Below, piece after piece: positions 16,833-29,631 of a stretch of DNA of 64,000 nucleotides; position 1 is the first letter of the stretch; each line of letters begins with the position of its first letter. The notes below the pieces were generated by a model. The model ran no database searches, was not told where the DNA came from, and worked only from the letters and a program-made list of their open reading frames with translations. The translations under genes were made by a program, and so were the position numbers. The stretch comes from Nosocomiicoccus ampullae (GTDB lineage Bacteria; Bacillota; Bacilli; Staphylococcales; Salinicoccaceae), in contig NZ_CP079110.1 in the NCBI RefSeq assembly GCF_019357495.1, positions 868,001-932,000 on the forward strand. Reading direction: 5' to 3'.

Positions 16833-17276
16833 TTAAATCCCCAACCTTTCTTTTAAAATTGATACAAATCGTCTTGAAATATTGACCTTTTGTCCGTTCG
16901 AAATGACTGCAATTAAATTCCCAGAAAAAGATGGTTCGACTTTTTTAATCATCTGTATGTTCAACAACTCAAACTTCGATACTTGCATAAATGTATTCGA
17001 GTTCAATTCATCTAAAAACATCGTGAGACTTTTATACGTTTGTACTGTTTCTTTACTCGTATAAATCGTCAGGATTTTGTTATGGATTTCCGCACAAACG
17101 ATATCCATCTTTTTAATGACGGTAAATTCATCATCAGATTTCACGGTGATGTTTTCCTTATCTTTTGTAAAATGATCGACATATGACAAGACCCGTGCGC
17201 CAGTAGTAGCATTTTGCGCGTGTACTTGTACTTCATCTTCTTCTAAACTACTATCAATAATAAGATTAACCTTCAA
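16833..17276 (-). CDS. LytTR-domain DNA-binding regulator
   Basis: Transcription factor of 147 residues lacking a receiver domain. The start is a TTG at 17276 with GGAGGGG six bases upstream; a GTG at 17294 opens the frame but has no binding site ahead. The C-terminal half is a LytTR domain, seen in ITVKSDDEF...IVCAEIHNKILTIYT, ...TFMQVSKFELLNIQMIKKVEPSFSG and NGQKVNISRRF. It forms an operon with the DUF3021 gene. A 21-bp spaced direct repeat over its promoter may be its own operator. Confidence 0.86.
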   Translation of the reverse strand: MKVNLIIDSSLEEDEVQVHAQNATTGARVLSYVDHFTKDKENITVKSDDEFTVIKKMDIVCAEIHNKILTIYTSKETVQTYKSLTMFLDELNSNTFMQVSKFELLNIQMIKKVEPSFSGNLIAVISNGQKVNISRRFVSILKERLGI

Positions 17277-17325
17277 TTTCAGCCCCTCCCTCACTTGCTA
17301 AATTCAGTATACAATTTAATTAAAA

Positions 17326-17378
17326 ATTATAGTTAAAAAGTTCGTAAGTGGTAAAAATATCGGTATAACCGGTAAAAA
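17326..17378 (-). promoter_or_regulatory. LytTR operon promoter with 21-bp spaced direct repeat
   Basis: The -10 TATAAT (17326-17331) and -35 TTTACC (17350-17355) are 18 bp apart. The minus-strand octamer TTTTTACC occurs at 17350-17357 and again at 17371-17378, exactly two helical turns apart, a spacing used by LytTR regulators. Promoter likely; operator inferred. Confidence 0.5.
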
Positions 17379-17406
17379 AGCACTTCTCTTATAGTGAGAA
17401 GTGCTT
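17378..17406 (-). terminator. Terminator of the palindrome-bracketed orphan gene
   Basis: An 11-bp perfect stem AAGCACTTCTC/GAGAAGTGCTT with a 7-nt loop, followed on the minus strand by a run of T. It lies about 210 nt past the orphan gene stop, beyond the left palindrome module. Confidence 0.75.
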
Positions 17407-17441
17407 ATATTTAACATAATCATTGCTTTTAGTATGATATT

Positions 17442-17518
17442 TGTTAAATAAACAGTTTTATTTAACACTTTTTAGTTATTTGCCTTCAATTTTGTTAGAT
17501 AAAAAGATATATTTAACA
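17442..17518. repeat. Double-palindrome module, left copy
   Basis: Two 26-bp palindromes at 17442-17467 and 17493-17518, 25 bp apart. The first is perfect: arms TGTTAAATAAA/TTTATTTAACA around CAGT. The second has arms TGTTAGATAAA/TATATTTAACA. A half-like copy, TGTTAAATAA then GATTAAC, lies at 17585-17606 beside the orphan gene stop. Confidence 0.85.
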
Positions 17519-17615
17519 AAAATCAGTCCTACATTCTAAAATATGTTAATTATCCTGATATATCTATCATATTCCGAGAATTTTTGTTAAATAAGTTTAG
17601 ATTAACCTAGCAACC

Positions 17616-18071
17616 TTACTTAAATTTCTCTTTATGATGTTCAATGATATCCGTATGACTATTCAACATGTCTTCACCTTTTTTGGTTAACACATTTTCT
17701 TCATCAACAAAACCTAAAGTCTTTAACCACTTTAATTCTTCTTTAAAATTTAAACCATACTCCTGTGAGAAGAACTTCGGTGCGCGTTTACGATTCACAT
17801 TCTTAACCCACCAAAGCATAACGACGTGCCCGAACACTAACTCGTCATCATTAATAAACGTCATATACGATTTATGCGGCAATAACGTGTTAGACAATTT
17901 AATTTGCTTTAACAGATTATGCGCATCACCTTCAGATGAAATATACGGAATTTTATTGTATCCATCTTCACGATAATCTTTCTCGAGCTTCTCTCTAAGC
18001 GATAAAACACCATCACGCTCACGATCCTCACGACTTCTTTTAGAAAAGAAGAAATCTAAAAACTTCCCCAC
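17616..18071 (-). CDS. Orphan gene of unknown function, bracketed by repeats
   Basis: A 151-residue soluble protein that I do not recognise. The start is a GTG at 18071 with AGAGGTG six bases before it; a GTG at 18078 overlaps that site. It starts with a hydrophobic or amphipathic segment (KFLDFFF), then a highly charged helix (SKRSREDRERD), then a globular part with HVVMLWWVKN in the middle. The C-terminal part, GLNFKEELKWLKTLGFVDEEN, resembles a small helical winged or SAP-like fold (weak). It is a single gene between two copies of a double-palindrome module. Possible readings are a self-regulated accessory gene or a small mobile cassette. Confidence 0.65.
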   Translation of the reverse strand: MGKFLDFFFSKRSREDRERDGVLSLREKLEKDYREDGYNKIPYISSEGDAHNLLKQIKLSNTLLPHKSYMTFINDDELVFGHVVMLWWVKNVNRKRAPKFFSQEYGLNFKEELKWLKTLGFVDEENVLTKKGEDMLNSHTDIIEHHKEKFK

Positions 18072-18203
18072 TACATTCACCTCTATAGAAACACTATTAC
18101 CGTTTATAATAGCATAAGTTATTATTTCTTTTATATGGTTTAACTATTGCTTCATATCCATATACCTTTCATTTTACAAAAACAAAATTTCTAATCATGA
18201 ATA

Positions 18204-18279
18204 TGTTAATTAAATACTTTTATTTAACATATTTATCGATTAATCCATATTTTTGTTAGATAAAGTGATTTATTTAACA
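18204..18279. repeat. Double-palindrome module, right copy
   Basis: Two 26-bp palindromes at 18204-18229 and 18254-18279, 24 bp apart, each with one mismatch between arms (TGTTAATTAAA/TTTATTTAACA and TGTTAGATAAA/TTTATTTAACA). Order, spacing and sequence match the left copy, including the G in the second left arm. This and the next terminator account for most of the gap between 18072 and 18415. Confidence 0.85.
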
Positions 18280-18371
18280 AATATAAGTAAAATGAATATA
18301 AATTCGCTAATTAAATTAATATTATTAATAAAATCCTTTACTTTTTGCTAATTAAAATTGGCCATTACAAA

Positions 18372-18405
18372 AACCCCTAAAACTAGTCTTCTAGTTCTAG
18401 GGGTT
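18372..18405 (-). terminator. Terminator of the GMC oxidoreductase operon
   Basis: Stem AACCCCTA/TAGGGGTT (18372-18379 with 18398-18405) with an inner ACTAG/CTAGT helix, followed on the minus strand by five T. Confidence 0.88.
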
Positions 18406-18415
18406 AAATAATATA

Positions 18416-20170
18416 TTAAGCTTTTGCTGCTTTTTTCTCTTTTACTAATTGTCCGCCACCGTCGTCTAAGTATTTAAGAATACCTTCTGATGCACGGTAT
18501 GCGAGTGCACCGATTGTTGGTGTTGGGTGGTGTCCTCCGAATTGAGGGAATGCTGATCCACCGACTACGAATAGGTTATCAACGTCCCACATTTGTAAGT
18601 AGTTGTTAACTGCTGAAGTTTCACTTGATTCACCCATGATAACTCCACCTGTGTAGTGTCCACCTTGATACTTGTGGTCAAATTCGTCTGGTACTTCGTC
18701 GTCTTCGATGTGGTCTGCACCCATTGCATCTAAGATTTCATGACATCTTTCTACACCGAACTTCGCGATGTTGCGTTCGTTGTCACCGAATTTGTAAGTG
18801 ACGCGTAGTAACGGATCACCAAACTCATCTTTATATGTTGGATCTAAATCCGTATAGTTGTGGTAGTAAGATAAAGTACATGCAGAATACCAAACATGTA
18901 GCATACTATATGCATATTTTAGTGACTCTTCCTTAAACTCTTTACCCCAAGTTGGTGTGTCGCCTTTAATGTTTTGTCCACTAGTGATCGCACCAAATCC
19001 GTATTGACGTAATTCGATACATCCACCACCGATAAAGTCGAGGTCTGAGTGATCAAAGTTATCTGCTTGATAATCGTTTAAGCATGCACCGAGTGCTCCT
19101 GCACCCATGTAAAGATTGAACTTCTTATCGTCGAAGAATCCTCTTGCACCGTTAAACGCTGAGTTATATTGACCGTTGAAGTTACGTCCAATTACACCTT
19201 TACGAGTTTTTGGATCGTATTGTTCACCGATATCTGAAAGCATAAGTAGACGGTTGTTTGAAATTGCGAATGCTGCTAATACAACAACGTCTGCTGGTTG
19301 CTCGTATTCTTCACCTGTTACTAGGTCAGTATATAAAATACCTTCAGCTTTTTTAGAATCTTTGTCATAAATTACACGACGTGCTAAAGAGCTTGTACGT
19401 AACTCAAAGTTATCGTGTTTTAATGCTGTAGGAATAACTGTTGCTAGTGGGTCAGATTTCGCACTAAAGTCACATCCTGCACGCGTACAGAATGAACAGT
19501 ACATACATTTATTAAGTTTTTCACCATCTGGGTTCTCATAGTTTGCAGACATGTTGCCTGATGCCATTTGGAATGGGTGTAAACCTAATTCTTTAGCCGC
19601 ATCTTTAAATAATTTTAATGGAGGAGTTTCTTCCATTGGTGGGTTTGGCCACTCCATTTTACGCTCTGGAGCTAATGGGTCTTGCTCTCCACCGATACCC
19701 GCAGTTTTTTCCCATTTTTCATAGTATGGCTCTAATTCATCATAAGTAATTCCCCAGTCTTGAATAGACATTTCTTCAGGAATCTTATCTTTACCATAGC
19801 GTTCTTCTGTCATACTACGAATTTCAAAGTCATACGGCCAATAACGATATGTAGAACCTGCCCAGTGCACACTTGCACCACCAACGTCTACTCCGAGTTG
19901 GAAGTCTTTCATTGTACGAACTGGTAATGCAGTTTCGTCTAATTCGTTACGAGACGTCACTGTATCGCCTTTAAGGTTTTGCATAATTTCGAATCTATTA
20001 TCAAAACGTAACTCATCTTTTACACCGATGTAGTCTTCACGATTTGCGTTTTCACCACGCTCAAGTGTAACTACTTTTTTACCAGCTTTTGCCATTTCTG
20101 CACTGACAACACCGCCAGCCCAGCCGGTACCTACGACTACTACGTCTACTTTATCTAATTTCTTAGCCAT
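18416..20170 (-). CDS. GMC-family FAD oxidoreductase (gluconate 2-dehydrogenase large-subunit type)
   Basis: Flavoprotein that probably oxidises a sugar, sugar acid or alcohol and passes electrons to the respiratory chain. It has 584 residues, start at 20170 with AAGGAGGAGG. The FAD-binding motif VVVGTGWAGG is near residue 11. A cysteine cluster (CMYCSFCTRAGC, about residues 220-232) may hold an iron-sulphur centre, as in related dehydrogenases. The C-terminal GMC motif with paired histidines (GGHHPTPTIGALAYR) is near residue 543. It has no signal peptide; the overlapping upstream gene encodes a Tat-signal partner that would carry it across the membrane. No cytochrome c subunit is encoded nearby. 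The substrate is unknown. Confidence 0.9.
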   Translation of the reverse strand: MAKKLDKVDVVVVGTGWAGGVVSAEMAKAGKKVVTLERGENANREDYIGVKDELRFDNRFEIMQNLKGDTVTSRNELDETALPVRTMKDFQLGVDVGGASVHWAGSTYRYWPYDFEIRSMTEERYGKDKIPEEMSIQDWGITYDELEPYYEKWEKTAGIGGEQDPLAPERKMEWPNPPMEETPPLKLFKDAAKELGLHPFQMASGNMSANYENPDGEKLNKCMYCSFCTRAGCDFSAKSDPLATVIPTALKHDNFELRTSSLARRVIYDKDSKKAEGILYTDLVTGEEYEQPADVVVLAAFAISNNRLLMLSDIGEQYDPKTRKGVIGRNFNGQYNSAFNGARGFFDDKKFNLYMGAGALGACLNDYQADNFDHSDLDFIGGGCIELRQYGFGAITSGQNIKGDTPTWGKEFKEESLKYAYSMLHVWYSACTLSYYHNYTDLDPTYKDEFGDPLLRVTYKFGDNERNIAKFGVERCHEILDAMGADHIEDDEVPDEFDHKYQGGHYTGGVIMGESSETSAVNNYLQMWDVDNLFVVGGSAFPQFGGHHPTPTIGALAYRASEGILKYLDDGGGQLVKEKKAAKA

Positions 20171-20963
20171 AAGTTACGCCTCCTCCTTGGTAATCTCTTA
20201 AACTTTCAGGCTCTAATTCTAAGAAGTCTTCTGAAGCAATATCGTTTTCCCATCCCATACGTGGACCAGGATATCCGATCATCTTCCAACCTTCCATGTT
20301 TCTGTTACCACCATATGCTGGGTCAGAATACACACCTTCAATAACAAGGTCTCTTAATAAACCGAAAAATGCTTCTGAACGCATACCTGGTGTATCAACA
20401 TCACCTGATTCAAATTTTTTCAAGATGTCAATCATCTGATCTTCTTCGAGTTCATGGAATTTTTTGTCATGTTCTTCTTGACTGACATCAGTTAATTTTC
20501 TAAGACCGATAATCATCATTTCGCCACGTGTAATTCTTTCCTGACGACCATGAGTATCTGATTTCATTGGTTCAAATGGTCCTTGACGGTAATCAGTTGC
20601 GTTATGACCATAGTGACCATACAGTTGTCTATCGATGAAGTATGGCACACCTAGTTCAGTCGCACCTGGACCATTATCATCCTCTGGATATATTACGTCA
20701 GCAGCTGCTGCTAAGTTTTTAAAATCATCTTGACGACTAATATATGTACGTGCATCTTCAATTGGTAATGTGTCCGCTTGATTATCACCATTGCTTCCGC
20801 TATTGTCGCCGCCTTGGCCACTACCTGACTTATTATCACCATCTAAATTAAATCCAATAAGTCCACCAAGTAATGACCCACCGATTATACCACCGGTAGC
20901 CACACCAGTTGTTTTCAAGAAATCACGTCTTGAAAATTGCTTTTCACTATTGTTTTCTGGCAT
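20163..20963 (-). CDS. Tat-exported gluconate 2-dehydrogenase subunit 3 family protein
   Basis: Small subunit of the GMC dehydrogenase. It has 266 residues. The N-terminus carries a twin-arginine signal (SRRDFLK at residues 11-17, then a glycine-rich hydrophobic stretch to about residue 43) and a low-complexity linker of G, S, N and D (about 45-65). The mature domain contains the family features (IYPEDDNGPGATELGVPYFIDRQL). AAAGGGGG precedes the start. It overlaps the large subunit gene by 8 bp, in keeping with folding of the complex in the cytoplasm and joint Tat export. That export route is known for related enzymes and inferred here. Confidence 0.9.
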   Translation of the reverse strand: MPENNSEKQFSRRDFLKTTGVATGGIIGGSLLGGLIGFNLDGDNKSGSGQGGDNSGSNGDNQADTLPIEDARTYISRQDDFKNLAAAADVIYPEDDNGPGATELGVPYFIDRQLYGHYGHNATDYRQGPFEPMKSDTHGRQERITRGEMMIIGLRKLTDVSQEEHDKKFHELEEDQMIDILKKFESGDVDTPGMRSEAFFGLLRDLVIEGVYSDPAYGGNRNMEGWKMIGYPGPRMGWENDIASEDFLELEPESLRDYQGGGVTYG

Positions 20964-21030
20964 GTTAATTTCCCCCTTTTCATTAACATATATCTACTTT
21001 AAACCACTTATTAAAAAAGTACAACATGAA

Positions 21031-21059
21031 AAAGGCATTAACTATAAGTTAACGCCTTT
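21031..21059 (-). terminator. Terminator of parE-parC
   Basis: A 12-bp stem AAAGGCATTAAC/GTTAACGCCTTT (one G-U type mismatch), followed on the minus strand by five T. It begins 8 nt beyond the parC stop. Confidence 0.85.
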
Positions 21060-21066
21060 TTACATT

Positions 21067-25471
<4,405 letters not shown>

Positions 25472-25560
25472 TTAAAAATCTCTTCTTATATTTTATAGCA
25501 CTTAAATGATTTTGCAAACCATATATATAAAAGTTAACATAATTATATTATTGACACTTC

Positions 25561-25590
25561 ATAAATTAATAAAATATTTTATTAATTTAT
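25561..25590. promoter_or_regulatory. Perfect 30-bp AT palindrome in the parE-plsY intergenic region
   Basis: ATAAATTAATAAAAT is followed immediately by its exact reverse complement. It lies directly after a TTGACA (25551-25556) and before the FapR-like box. It could be an operator or a cruciform; no known family consensus is claimed. Confidence 0.6.
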
Positions 25591-25599
25591 GTTAATATA

Positions 25600-25616
25600 T
25601 TATTACCTAGTAATAA
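25600..25616 (+). promoter_or_regulatory. FapR-like operator upstream of plsY
   Basis: TTATTACCTAGTAATAA keeps the layout of the FapR box TTAGTACCTAGTACTAA, with only two symmetric changes. It ends 14 nt before the plsY start, where FapR would block transcription until malonyl-CoA rises. Confidence 0.7.
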
Positions 25617-25630
25617 AATGAGGGTGAAAT

Positions 25631-26218
25631 ATGGAGTTTTCAACAATAGCTTTATTAATTCTTTCATATTTAATTGGATCTATTCCATTTGCTTTAATTA
25701 TCGGTAAGATATTTTTTGATATAGATATAAGAAATCATGGTAGTGGAAATATTGGCACGACAAACACGTTTAGAATTTTAGGGAAAAAAGCTGGTATTAT
25801 CGTACTCATTTTAGACTTTTTAAAAGGTATGATACCCGTTTATATTGCAATGTTAGCAAATACAGAGTTACCACTGATTTTATTTGGACTATGTGCAGCA
25901 CTTGGACATGTCTATTCTATCTTTTTAAAATTTAAAGGTGGTAAAGCTGTTGCTACAGGTGCTGGAGTTATACTCGCAGTTCAACCATTAATATTTTTAA
26001 TCTTACTGACTGCATTTTTAATTACATTATACATATCTAAGTACGTGTCTCTTGGAAGTATCGTCGGTGTCACAACTTTATTCATATTGTCATTATTTAC
26101 AGATGACTTAACATTAAAGCTCGTATCATTACTATTATTAATTATTATCATCTATAAACATTTACCAAATATAAAAAGAATTATGAATAAAACGGAGCCA
26201 AAAGTTAAATTATTTTAA
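25631..26218 (+). CDS. plsY: Glycerol-3-phosphate acyltransferase PlsY
   Basis: Integral membrane enzyme that moves an acyl group from acyl phosphate to glycerol-3-phosphate, the first membrane-bound step of phospholipid synthesis. It has 195 residues with five or more hydrophobic segments. The three conserved loops are visible: SGNIGTTN near residue 38, LGHVYSIFLKFKGGKAVATG near 91-110 and KHLPNIKRIMNKTEPK near the C-terminus. GAGGGTG precedes the ATG. It is divergent from parE, as in other staphylococci. A FapR-like box in the leader suggests control together with fatty acid synthesis. Confidence 0.95.
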   Translation: MEFSTIALLILSYLIGSIPFALIIGKIFFDIDIRNHGSGNIGTTNTFRILGKKAGIIVLILDFLKGMIPVYIAMLANTELPLILFGLCAALGHVYSIFLKFKGGKAVATGAGVILAVQPLIFLILLTAFLITLYISKYVSLGSIVGVTTLFILSLFTDDLTLKLVSLLLLIIIIYKHLPNIKRIMNKTEPKVKLF

Positions 26219-26238
26219 AAATAATTTAAGCTCAAATT

Positions 26239-26267
26239 AAAAAGCCAAGACATTTGTCTTGGCTTTT
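26239..26267. terminator. Bidirectional terminator between plsY and acnA
   Basis: AAAAGCCAAGAC pairs with GTCTTGGCTTTT across a very short loop between convergent stop codons, with A/T runs on both sides. Confidence 0.9.
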
Positions 26268-26270
26268 ATA

Positions 26271-28964
26271 TTATTCAGCAAGTTTTTTTCTTAATACCAT
26301 TTGTAGAATACCACCATTACGATAGTAATCAACTTCTACTTCAGAGTCGAATCTTGCTTTCACATCGATATCTACAGTACTACCATCTTCTTTTGTAGCA
26401 GTGATTGTAATGATATCACCTGGTTTAACATTTTCATCGACAGGAATGTTAAACGTTTCGTTACCTTCTAAACCATAGTCATCTGAGTTTTTACCTTCAA
26501 CGAATTGAAGCGGTAATACACCCATCATCACTAAGTTTGAACGGTGAATTCTTTCGTAAGATGCAGCAAGTACTGCTTTAACTCCAAGTAAGTTTGTTCC
26601 TTTAGCTGCCCAGTCACGACTTGATCCCATTCCGTAATCGTCACCAGCAAGTACTACTAATCCTGTATCGTCTTCTTTGTACTTCATTGCAGCGTCGTAA
26701 ATACTCATTACTTCACCAGTTGGCCAATATGTTGTATATCCACCTTCAGTACCTGGTGCGATTTGGTTACGAATACGAATGTTCGCAAACGTACCTCGAA
26801 CCATTACTTCATGGTTACCACGTCTAGAACCATATGAGTTAAAGTCACGTGGTGAAACACCTTGCTCGATTAACCATTTACCTGCAGGTGTATCTTTACC
26901 GATTGCTCCTGCTGGAGAAATGTGGTCAGTTGTTACTGAATCACCGAATTTCGCAAGCACTTTTAAGTCGTTTAAAGGTTTTACTGAGTCCACTTCTGCT
27001 GGTAGGTCATTAAAGAACGTTGGATTTTGAATATACGTTGAATCTTCATTAAAGTCGTATAATGGTGCATCTGTAACGTTGATATTATTCCAAGTTTCGT
27101 TAGAAGTGAACACTGTTTCATATTCTTTTTTGAATAATTCAGGTGTTACTGTTTCATGTACAGCATCTCTAACTTCTTGGATAGATGGCCAAATATCTTT
27201 CATGAAGACGTCGTTACCCTCTTTATCTTGTCCGATTGGATCTTTGTAAAGATCGATATCAACAGTACCAGCTAGTGCATATGCAACTACAAGCTGTGGT
27301 GATGCTAAGTAGTTTGCTTTAACTAATGGGTGAATACGCCCTTCGAAGTTACGGTTACCCGATAATACTGATGAAACGAGCATATCGTTGTCACTAATCG
27401 CCTCTGTAATCTCATCACGTAATGGACCTGAGTTACCGATACATGTCGTACAACCATAACCGACTAAGTTAAATCCAAGTTGATCTAAGTACTCTTGAAG
27501 CCCTGAGTTTTCGAGGTACCCAGTAACTACTTTAGAACCTGGTGCAAGTGATGTTTTCACGTGCTTAGGTACTGTTAACCCTTTTTCAACTGCTTTTTTC
27601 GCAACTAATCCGGCACCTAACATAACGTATGGGTTAGATGTGTTTGTACATGATGTAATTGCGGCAATGACTAAGTCACCTGTTTTAAGTGTCTCTTTTC
27701 CACCATCGTTATATTCAACTTCAACTTCTTGATCGAAAATTTCTTTAGAATAACCATGACCATGGTTGCCATTTTCTCTTGTTACAGAAGCCTCAAATTC
27801 GTCTTTCATATTTGAAAGTAAGATTAAATCTTGTGGACGTTTTGGACCAGATAATGAAGGCTCTACTGTAGATAAATCTAACTCAAGTACTTCTGAGTAT
27901 ACTGGTTCTTTTTCTGCGTTAAAGAATAGGTCGTTTTCTTTTAAGTACTTTTCAACGAGGTCGATATGTTCTTCAGAACGACCTGTAAGTTTTAAGTAAC
28001 TTAATGTTTCTTCGTCAACAGGGAATAATGCGTTTGTTGCACCGTACTCTGGCGCCATGTTTGAGATTGTTGCACGGTCAGCAAGTGGTAAGTTAGATAC
28101 CCCTTCACCGAAATACTCAACGAATTTACCAACGACTCCGTGTTCACGTAACATTTGAGTAATACGTAGTGCTAGGTCTGTTGCTGTTGCACCTTCAGGT
28201 AATTGATTTGTTAATTTAACACCAATAACTTCTGGTAATGGGAAATAACTTGGTTGTCCGAGCATTCCGGCTTCAGCTTCGATACCACCAACACCCCAAC
28301 CAAGAACGCCTAACCCGTTGATCATAGTTGTATGTGAATCCGTACCAACCAGTGAGTCTGGGAAGATAACATTTTCACGGTCATGAACAACATTTGCTAA
28401 ATATTCTAAGTTCACTTGGTGAACAATACCTGTTGCTGGAGGTACTGCTTGATAGTTATCAAACGCTTCAGCTGCCCAGCGTAAAAATTCATAACGTTCT
28501 TTGTTTCTTTCAAATTCTAGTTCCATGTTTTTAAGAAGTGCGTTATGTGTACCGTATGAGTCAACTTGTACTGAGTGGTCAATGACTAAGTCAACTGGTA
28601 CTTCTGGGTTAATTTTCTGAATATCCCCATCTTTGTCATTCATTGCTTTACGAAGTGACGCTAAGTCTACAACTGCAGGCACTCCTGTGAAGTCTTGTAA
28701 AATCACTCGTGAAGGTTTAAAAGGAACTTCTTTTCCTGCTAAATCACCTTTGTCCCAGTTCGCAAGTGATTCGATATGTTTTTCTTGAATTGAATGTCCG
28801 TCATATTGACGTAAAACTGATTCTAACAGTACACGAATTGAATATGGTAATTTTTCAACATCACTATATCCAGCATCTGTTAAAGATCTAAGTGAATAGT
28901 ATGTTTTTTCTTCACCATTTACATTCAATGTACGTTTAGCATTTTCTTGTAAATTTTTTGCCAT
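26271..28964 (-). CDS. acnA: Aconitate hydratase A
   Basis: Iron-sulphur enzyme of the TCA cycle that isomerises citrate to isocitrate; the apo-form of related enzymes binds RNA. It has 897 residues (S. aureus 901). The three cluster cysteines are in [11 protein letters not shown] (one) and [13 protein letters not shown] (two). Substrate-loop blocks such as [22 protein letters not shown] and, in the swivelling domain, [13 protein letters not shown] and [10 protein letters not shown] are intact. GGGGGGAAATATA precedes the ATG. It is monocistronic and convergent with plsY. No CcpC or CodY site was identified with confidence. Confidence 0.97.
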   Translation of the reverse strand: MAKNLQENAKRTLNVNGEEKTYYSLRSLTDAGYSDVEKLPYSIRVLLESVLRQYDGHSIQEKHIESLANWDKGDLAGKEVPFKPSRVILQDFTGVPAVVDLASLRKAMNDKDGDIQKINPEVPVDLVIDHSVQVDSYGTHNALLKNMELEFERNKERYEFLRWAAEAFDNYQAVPPATGIVHQVNLEYLANVVHDRENVIFPDSLVGTDSHTTMINGLGVLGWGVGGIEAEAGMLGQPSYFPLPEVIGVKLTNQLPEGATATDLALRITQMLREHGVVGKFVEYFGEGVSNLPLADRATISNMAPEYGATNALFPVDEETLSYLKLTGRSEEHIDLVEKYLKENDLFFNAEKEPVYSEVLELDLSTVEPSLSGPKRPQDLILLSNMKDEFEASVTRENGNHGHGYSKEIFDQEVEVEYNDGGKETLKTGDLVIAAITSCTNTSNPYVMLGAGLVAKKAVEKGLTVPKHVKTSLAPGSKVVTGYLENSGLQEYLDQLGFNLVGYGCTTCIGNSGPLRDEITEAISDNDMLVSSVLSGNRNFEGRIHPLVKANYLASPQLVVAYALAGTVDIDLYKDPIGQDKEGNDVFMKDIWPSIQEVRDAVHETVTPELFKKEYETVFTSNETWNNINVTDAPLYDFNEDSTYIQNPTFFNDLPAEVDSVKPLNDLKVLAKFGDSVTTDHISPAGAIGKDTPAGKWLIEQGVSPRDFNSYGSRRGNHEVMVRGTFANIRIRNQIAPGTEGGYTTYWPTGEVMSIYDAAMKYKEDDTGLVVLAGDDYGMGSSRDWAAKGTNLLGVKAVLAASYERIHRSNLVMMGVLPLQFVEGKNSDDYGLEGNETFNIPVDENVKPGDIITITATKEDGSTVDIDVKARFDSEVEVDYYRNGGILQMVLRKKLAE

Positions 28965-29186
28965 TATATTTCCCCCCGGAATGTGTTCGTTAATTTTATT
29001 GTAACTGTTTTCAGTATTTTTTTAAACTTGTATGTATGATTTATTTATACAAACTATCTATGTTTATCTATAAGTTTTAGTTATTAAAAAATTATATAAT
29101 GATAATTTTTACTTTATAATTAAAATTATATAGCCATTAAAGTCTTTTTTGTGTACAATAGAAAGATATTATTATGAGGTGAAAAT

Positions 29187-29591
29187 ATGATTAAAGAATT
29201 TAAAGAATTTATGATGCGTGGAAACGTATTAGATCTTGCAGTTGCCGTTGTTATTGGGGCTGCATTTGGTAAAATCGTTGACTCATTAGTCGGTAATATC
29301 ATTATGCCATTAATTGCACTATTATTTGGTGACACAGATTTCGCGTCTTCTTGGCAGTGGAACGGTGTGACATACGGAGTATTCATTCAGTCAATTATCG
29401 ACTTCTTAATTATCGGTTTTGCAGTATTTATGTTTGTTAAAATTGTAAACAAAGTCACGTTTGGTGCGTTTGAAGAAAAAGAAGAAGAGCCTGAAGTTGC
29501 TGAAGAAGTACTATTATTACGTGAAATTTTAGATGAGTTAAAACTACAAGACGCTAAAGAAGAACAAAAATATATACGTGAAGAAGAGTAA
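29187..29591 (+). CDS. mscL: Large-conductance mechanosensitive channel MscL
   Basis: Emergency pore that opens under membrane tension to release solutes on osmotic downshock. It has 134 residues with the family plan: amphipathic N-terminus [18 protein letters not shown], first helix [17 protein letters not shown] (pore constriction), outside loop with [11 protein letters not shown], second helix [20 protein letters not shown], and an acidic C-terminal helix. GAGGTG lies 7 nt upstream. It has its own terminator and is divergent from acnA. Confidence 0.95.
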   Translation: MIKEFKEFMMRGNVLDLAVAVVIGAAFGKIVDSLVGNIIMPLIALLFGDTDFASSWQWNGVTYGVFIQSIIDFLIIGFAVFMFVKIVNKVTFGAFEEKEEEPEVAEEVLLLREILDELKLQDAKEEQKYIREEE

Positions 29592-29599
29592 AAAAGTAA

Positions 29600-29630
29600 T
29601 CCCAAATTAGAAAATCTAATTTGGGATTTT
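29600..29630. terminator. Bidirectional terminator between mscL and folC
   Basis: A 13-bp perfect stem ATCCCAAATTAGA/TCTAATTTGGGAT with an AAA loop, followed by seven T on the plus strand; folC ends at 29632 on the other side. Confidence 0.92.
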
Positions 29631-29631
29631 T

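Noticed and set aside
17442..18279. Insertion sequence with terminal repeats
   Set aside because: The 151-residue protein has no transposase motif and no target duplication was seen; kept only as a possible cassette.
29126..29386. An 86-codon minus-strand frame over mscL
   Set aside because: Antisense to a clear mscL gene; no binding site or family.
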